Below, piece after piece: positions 60,571 to 64,000 of a stretch of 64,000 bases of DNA; the first letter of the stretch is position 1, and the number at the start of each line of letters is the position of its first letter. The position numbers and the translations under genes are program-made. The notes under the pieces were generated by a model. It did no database searches, had not been told where the DNA came from, and saw only the letters and a list, made by a program, of their open reading frames with translations. This stretch comes from Myxococcota bacterium (GTDB taxonomy: Bacteria; Myxococcota_A; UBA9160; UBA4427), in contig JAPKBZ010000003.1 in the NCBI GenBank assembly GCA_028823175.1, positions 1 through 64,000 of the forward strand. Direction: 5' to 3'.

Positions 60571-60631
60571 CGAGATGGCCTCCTCTTATTTGCACGAGAT
60601 GGCCTCCTCTTATTTGCACGAGATGGCCTCC
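60571..60631 (+). repeat. 24-bp tandem repeat, two full copies plus partial
   Basis: The unit starts CGAGATGGCCTCCTCTTATT and ends TGCA. Two identical copies occupy 60571-60618, and a third begins (13 bases) before diverging. A degraded copy (TGGCCTCCT near 60556) precedes them. The period is a multiple of three and the frame reads Met-Ala-Ser-Ser-Tyr-Leu-His-Glu, in frame with the glycosyltransferase downstream, though the true start is likely 60692. Confidence 0.85.
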
Positions 60632-60691
60632 GGCGGGCGACCGCTGCTAGGCTGGCGCCGCTCGGCCTGCCCTACACACGGAGAGCTTCCG

Positions 60692-61810
60692 ATGAAAATT
60701 GCACTCCTGTCGACCAGCTTTCTTCCTGCCCTGGGCGGGATGGAGTTCGTCGTCCACAGCCTGGCCGTCGAGTGGGGGAAGCAGGGCCATGAAGTCCTCG
60801 TTGTCAACTGGAGCAGCGACCAAGCGACTCACCCGGACGCCAACTACTCAGTCGCCCAATTTGATCTCCTGCGCGGTGCGCCCCGTTTCGGTTACCACCG
60901 CTTCCCCTTCTCGGGCTATACCCGGCGCTCCATCGAAAAGATCCTGAACGATTTCGGGCCCGACTTCATTTCCGCCCACATGGGTTACCCAACCGCGCAT
61001 TGGCTTGCGCGTATGCGCACCCGGCGCCCCTATGTCGTCACCTGCCACGGAGGGGATATCACCCTCTTCGACTGGGGCTTCCGCAAGCGGTACGGCATTG
61101 ACAGCGAATTACGAGAGGGGCTCAATCGGTCGGCCGGCGCTATCGCAATCAGTACCCATGCCCACCAGATGATGAGCGATCTCGGGGTCGATTCCGAGGT
61201 GATCAAGGACATCACGAACGGCGTTGATCTCGACCGATTTCGTAAGCCTGTCGATTTTTCGTTCAGGGAAGAACTCGAACTCGACTCCTCGGCATTGATC
61301 GTGCTCAGCGTGGGCCGAAATCACCCTCAAAAGGCGTACCCAGCGGGAATTCGCGCATTCGCGAAGATCGCCGAGCGAGTCGACAATGCGTACTACGTAA
61401 TCGTGGGTAAAGATGCGTCCGATCACAGTGCGCTCGCCGCATCCCTAGGGCTCGGCGATCGCGTGCTCTTCCCGGGCCCCCTGCAGGGCGAAAAAATGGT
61501 GGGCGCCTACCAGCAGTCCACGATCTTCTTCTCGCCCTCGATCTGGGAAATGATGCCCCTCGTCGTGCTCGAATCCATGGCGGCCGGCCTCCCTTCAGTG
61601 GTCACCAATATCAGTGGGAGCCAGGATCTGGTGTTGGAGGGCGAGACGGGCTTCATTGTCGAACCCGGGGACGAAGAGGCGATGGCGGATGCGCTGATCG
61701 GTCTCCTTGAGGAGGCCGAGATCAGAGAGAAATTTCGCCAAGCAGTCCTCCTCCGTGCAGAAGACTTCTCATGGGATAGGATCAGCCGCCGCTACCTCGA
61801 ACTCGCCTAA
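60692..61810 (+). CDS. Glycosyltransferase family 4 protein
   Basis: A 372-aa GT-B fold retaining glycosyltransferase. The N-terminal Rossmann domain begins KIALLSTSFLPALGGME, with an acceptor-side glycine loop. The C-terminal domain has VLSVGRNHPQKAYPAGIRAF (donor diphosphate binding). The EX7E motif is intact with Glu286 and Glu294 in SIWEMMPLVVLESMAAGLP. The probable role is cell-surface glycan assembly at the cytoplasmic face of the membrane. The ATG at 60692 follows GGAGAG and matches the family start. An in-frame extension to 60575 translates a repeat and is rejected. Confidence 0.9.
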   Translation: MKIALLSTSFLPALGGMEFVVHSLAVEWGKQGHEVLVVNWSSDQATHPDANYSVAQFDLLRGAPRFGYHRFPFSGYTRRSIEKILNDFGPDFISAHMGYPTAHWLARMRTRRPYVVTCHGGDITLFDWGFRKRYGIDSELREGLNRSAGAIAISTHAHQMMSDLGVDSEVIKDITNGVDLDRFRKPVDFSFREELELDSSALIVLSVGRNHPQKAYPAGIRAFAKIAERVDNAYYVIVGKDASDHSALAASLGLGDRVLFPGPLQGEKMVGAYQQSTIFFSPSIWEMMPLVVLESMAAGLPSVVTNISGSQDLVLEGETGFIVEPGDEEAMADALIGLLEEAEIREKFRQAVLLRAEDFSWDRISRRYLELA

Positions 61811-62284
61811 ATCGAACCGTCTCGGGACGAGTCCGTCGACCTTCCCCAATGGGCGCTACTCCCCGCCAAATTTTCCGCACGGGGTAGACGCTCACGACCC
61901 ACACGTCGAATATAGATCCAGCGGCCCGAAGGTCCCGCATGCCCGACACACCCCTCATCGGCGAGGACCAACCCCTACCGCATGCAATGACTGGAAGGCG
62001 CCTGGTTTACCCTTCTGCGAGTTCCTTGTTCTGCGCTTCCTGTATCCCCATGACTCCTCCGGGTGAAAACGACGTCCTCTGCCCGCTTCTCGTGCCCAAG
62101 GATTCAACCCACTCCTGCGGCACCCTTGGTTTTTTTCAAAAATACCCTCGCCGCGCCACCCGAGCGGACCGGAAGCCGAGGATCTTTTTCGGCGGGCCTG
62201 GGTCCGATAGCCCGCGCCCCCTATAGTCCCCGTTCGGCCCGCCTCGCAGATAGGCGGATCTTGAATTTTAAAGGAGCTTATAAA
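61811..62284. other. 474-base gap without a supported gene
   Basis: Short frames in all directions lack motifs, codon character or ribosome-binding sites. The gap holds the terminator-like element at 62092-62136 and, at its right end, the AAGGAG ribosome-binding site (62271-62276) of the SDR gene. No pseudogene was recognised. Confidence 0.5.
62092..62136 (+). terminator. Terminator-like hairpin with alternative stems
   Basis: CCAAGG (62096-62101) pairs with CCTTGG (62124-62129), followed at once by seven T residues. Overlapping bases GTGCC (62092-62096) and GGCAC (62119-62123) form a competing stem in the same loop. It lies 280 bases after the glycosyltransferase stop and 150 bases before the next ATG, so it may terminate or attenuate transcription. 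The stem is short. Confidence 0.35.
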
Positions 62285-63166
62285 ATGGGAATTTTGGACG
62301 GAAAGGTGGCCATCGTCACCGGAGCCGGGGGCGGCCTCGGGCGAGCCCACTCTCTACTGCTTGGCAAAGAGGGCGCGGCGGTGGTCGTGAATGACCTCGG
62401 CGGCAGCGTCGATGGACAAGGCGGCGGCAATTCCATGGCGGATGCCGTGGTCGAAGAAATTCGCGCCGCAGGCGGTCAAGCCATCGCCAACTACGGTTCG
62501 GTCACCGAGGCGGACGATGCCCAGGGACTGGTCAACGCCGCGGTGTCGGAGTTCGGCAAGGTCGATATTCTGATCAACAACGCGGGCATTCTGCGCGATA
62601 AATCTTTCAAGAAGATGAGCGAGGATCTCTGGGATCCAGTCATCGCCGTGCACCTGAAGGGAACCTACCACCCCACGCGTGCGGTCTACGCCCAAATGCT
62701 CGAGCAAGGGACCGGGGGCCGGATCATCATGACCAGCTCTACCTCGGGCCTGATCGGCAATTTTGGCCAGACAAATTACGGCGCGGCCAAGGCGGGCATT
62801 GCGGGTTTCATGCGTTGCCTTGCCATCGAGGCGGCCAGGGCGGGGATCACCGTGAACGTCTTGGCCCCCAACGCCTACTCGCGCATGACAGCCGATCTCT
62901 TTCCCGAGGGTTCGGAGGTCAACTACGCGGCAGAAAAAGTCTCTCCGGCGATCGCTTGGCTGTGCTCGGACGAAGCGGCGGAGATCACAGGGCGGCAATT
63001 CGTGATCAGCGGAAACCGTGTCTCCCTGCTCTACCCTGCTTTCGAGACCCTCGCGGATCGCGACGGCGCCGAGGATGCGTGGACGCCCTCCGAGGTCGGC
63101 GAGAAGATCCTCAAGTCGATGGCGAACTGGCCCGAACCCGCCACCGTCGCCAAGCTGGTCTTCTGA
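62285..63166 (+). CDS. SDR, 17beta-HSD4 / peroxisomal multifunctional enzyme type
   Basis: A 293-aa dehydrogenase acting on (3R)-hydroxyacyl-CoA or a steroid-like side chain. TGAGGGLGRAHSLLLGKEGA (12-31) and VVVNDLGGSVDG are hallmark blocks of the HSD17B4-type branch. NNAG is at 98-101 and the catalytic residues are Ser152, Tyr165 and Lys169 (YGAAK). The C-terminal extension (DAWTPSEVGEKILKSM) is also typical. AAGGAG lies 8 bases before the ATG at 62285, which fixes the start. The next gene, convergent, is a crotonase-fold protein, consistent with side-chain beta-oxidation. Confidence 0.92.
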   Translation: MGILDGKVAIVTGAGGGLGRAHSLLLGKEGAAVVVNDLGGSVDGQGGGNSMADAVVEEIRAAGGQAIANYGSVTEADDAQGLVNAAVSEFGKVDILINNAGILRDKSFKKMSEDLWDPVIAVHLKGTYHPTRAVYAQMLEQGTGGRIIMTSSTSGLIGNFGQTNYGAAKAGIAGFMRCLAIEAARAGITVNVLAPNAYSRMTADLFPEGSEVNYAAEKVSPAIAWLCSDEAAEITGRQFVISGNRVSLLYPAFETLADRDGAEDAWTPSEVGEKILKSMANWPEPATVAKLVF

Positions 63167-63183
63167 TCGGCCCAAAGTGACCG

Positions 63184-63220
63184 ATGCCGGGGTGCAGGGC
63201 TCTTCCCTGCATTCCGGCAT
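63184..63220. terminator. Bidirectional hairpin between convergent genes
   Basis: ATGCCGG-GG-TGCAGGG pairs with CCCTGCA-TT-CCGGCAT around a 5-base loop: 14 Watson-Crick pairs plus two G-U pairs in the plus-strand RNA. It begins 18 bases after the SDR stop and lies before the stop of the minus-strand crotonase. A T6 run follows only 12 bases later on the plus strand, so it is not a classic intrinsic terminator, but location supports transcript-end function. Confidence 0.55.
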
Positions 63221-63285
63221 CCACTTCACGGTTTTTTCCGTGGCCGGCCTCTCCTCGAAGCCGGCCGGAGGCAAGAGAGCCGAGC

Positions 63286-64000
63286 CTAGTCCGACTCCTC
63301 TTCGAGCCACGCGTTAAAATGCGGCTCGCGCCCTTGAAAGAACGCCTGCACTCCCTCGCGCACGTCGGGATGATGGTCCGCGATGGCCGTCTTCGAAGCG
63401 ATTTCATCGAGGGCATGCTCCCAGCCGAGTTCGGCGGCGTTATAGAGTGATCGCTTGGCCAAGCGCATGGCGACCTGCGGGCCAGTCGCCAACTCGGAGG
63501 CCAGAGCCAGGGTGGCGGACTCGAGTTCTTCGGGATCCACGACCTCGGTCACCAGTCCGAGTTCGAGGGCTTCCTCCGCGCTTACGATCCGCTTGCGAAG
63601 CACGAAGTCCAGGGCCCGGGCCAAGCCGAGCAATCGAACCAACAGGTATTGCCCCCCCTCGTCGGGCAGGAGCCCGAAGCGCAGGGTGGCGCTCCCCAGG
63701 CGAGCCGACGAAGCGGCGAGACGAAAATCACAGGACAGAGCGAGGGAGAGCCCCGTCTGAATCGCTACTCCGTTGAGGGCGGCCACCGTCATCTTGTCGA
63801 GGCTTCTCAGCGCCGTATTCAAGCGCTGAGAGACGGTCCGAAGGCCATTATAGGTCCCCAGGGCCGTATCGTGCCCAGGAGGAATATCGTCCATCAACCT
63901 CTGGCCTGGAATCTCAGCCTCTCTGTAAGATTTCAGATCGTCCCCAGCGCAAAATGCGCGCCCGCTGCCCGTAAAGACCACCACCCGGACGCGATCATCC
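63286..64000 (-). CDS. Enoyl-CoA hydratase/isomerase family protein, N-terminus outside window
   Basis: A 238-residue visible part of a crotonase-fold protein; the frame is open to the window edge, so about 25-35 N-terminal residues are missing. GSGRAFCAGDDLKSY supplies the first oxyanion loop and NGVAIQTGLSLALSCDFRLA the second. At the two hydratase glutamate positions it has Ser (in LSLALSCD) and a non-Glu residue (SATLRFG); the later loop reads LLPDEGG. Hydratase activity is therefore unlikely, and isomerase, hydrolase or other crotonase chemistry should be considered. It converges on the 17beta-HSD4-type SDR. Confidence 0.85.
   Translation of the reverse strand, partial: DDRVRVVVFTGSGRAFCAGDDLKSYREAEIPGQRLMDDIPPGHDTALGTYNGLRTVSQRLNTALRSLDKMTVAALNGVAIQTGLSLALSCDFRLAASSARLGSATLRFGLLPDEGGQYLLVRLLGLARALDFVLRKRIVSAEEALELGLVTEVVDPEELESATLALASELATGPQVAMRLAKRSLYNAAELGWEHALDEIASKTAIADHHPDVREGVQAFFQGREPHFNAWLEEESD

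Noticed and set aside
60571-60631. CRISPR array
   Set aside because: Units are adjacent with no spacers, too few, and no cas gene is nearby.
60575-60691. N-terminal extension of the GT4 protein
   Set aside because: It translates the tandem repeat; GT4 homology and a ribosome site begin at 60692.

Overview
The window reads as chromosomal DNA from a GC-rich, Gram-negative, aerobic heterotroph. The outer-membrane evidence is two TonB-dependent receptors, a two-partner-secretion (TpsB) barrel, lipoprotein signals and a PEP-CTERM protein. Together with many short-chain dehydrogenases (SDRs), PhyH dioxygenases, DUF3604 and fused MFS/spermidine-synthase-like proteins, this looks most like an environmental, possibly marine, Myxococcota or former Deltaproteobacteria lineage. 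That placement is inference; no rRNA or tRNA gene was seen. Genes are dense on both strands, and most gaps are under 300 bases.

Region 1 (1-3.1 kb): the 3' part of hisD converges on an orphan TpsB transporter. Region 2 (3.2-26.8 kb) is a catabolic block: crotonase-fold enzymes, a bifunctional hydratase/3-hydroxyacyl-CoA dehydrogenase, an acyl-CoA ligase, a KAS III-like thiolase-fold enzyme, four SDRs, two PhyH-like oxygenases, alpha/beta hydrolases including a haloalkane dehalogenase, an aminoglycoside-phosphotransferase-like protein, two metallo-beta-lactamase-fold hydrolases, an amidase, a DUF3604 protein, a nucleoside hydrolase, and EthD and DUF1330 ferredoxin-like proteins. This fits scavenging of lipids, terpenoid or steroid-like compounds and xenobiotics through CoA thioesters.

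Region 3 (26.9-54.4 kb) is an envelope block. It begins with an exported protein, an SGNH hydrolase, an acyltransferase-3 protein, a PDZ-like protein and a GT-C-like membrane protein, ending at a strong hairpin terminator. A PEP-CTERM surface protein (minus strand) then diverges from a plus-strand run: TPR lipoprotein, sulfatase-fold enzyme with Thr at the nucleophile position, TonB receptor, lipoprotein, outer-membrane protein with a G11 tract, and a small exported protein. After a TMTC-like membrane protein on the minus strand comes a tightly coupled trio (46.3-54.4 kb): two different MFS/spermidine-synthase-like fusions and a second TonB receptor, closely related in its plug to the first. 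This duplicated receptor region is the best candidate for an undescribed surface or uptake system.

Region 4 (54.4-64 kb): a Tat-exported aldo/keto reductase, a translationally coupled pair of ABC half-transporters, the C-terminal remnant of an SDR, an exported cupin, a GT4 glycosyltransferase behind a 24-bp tandem repeat, a 17beta-HSD4-type SDR, and a crotonase cut by the window end.

No CRISPR array, insertion sequence, integrase, tRNA or rRNA was recognised.
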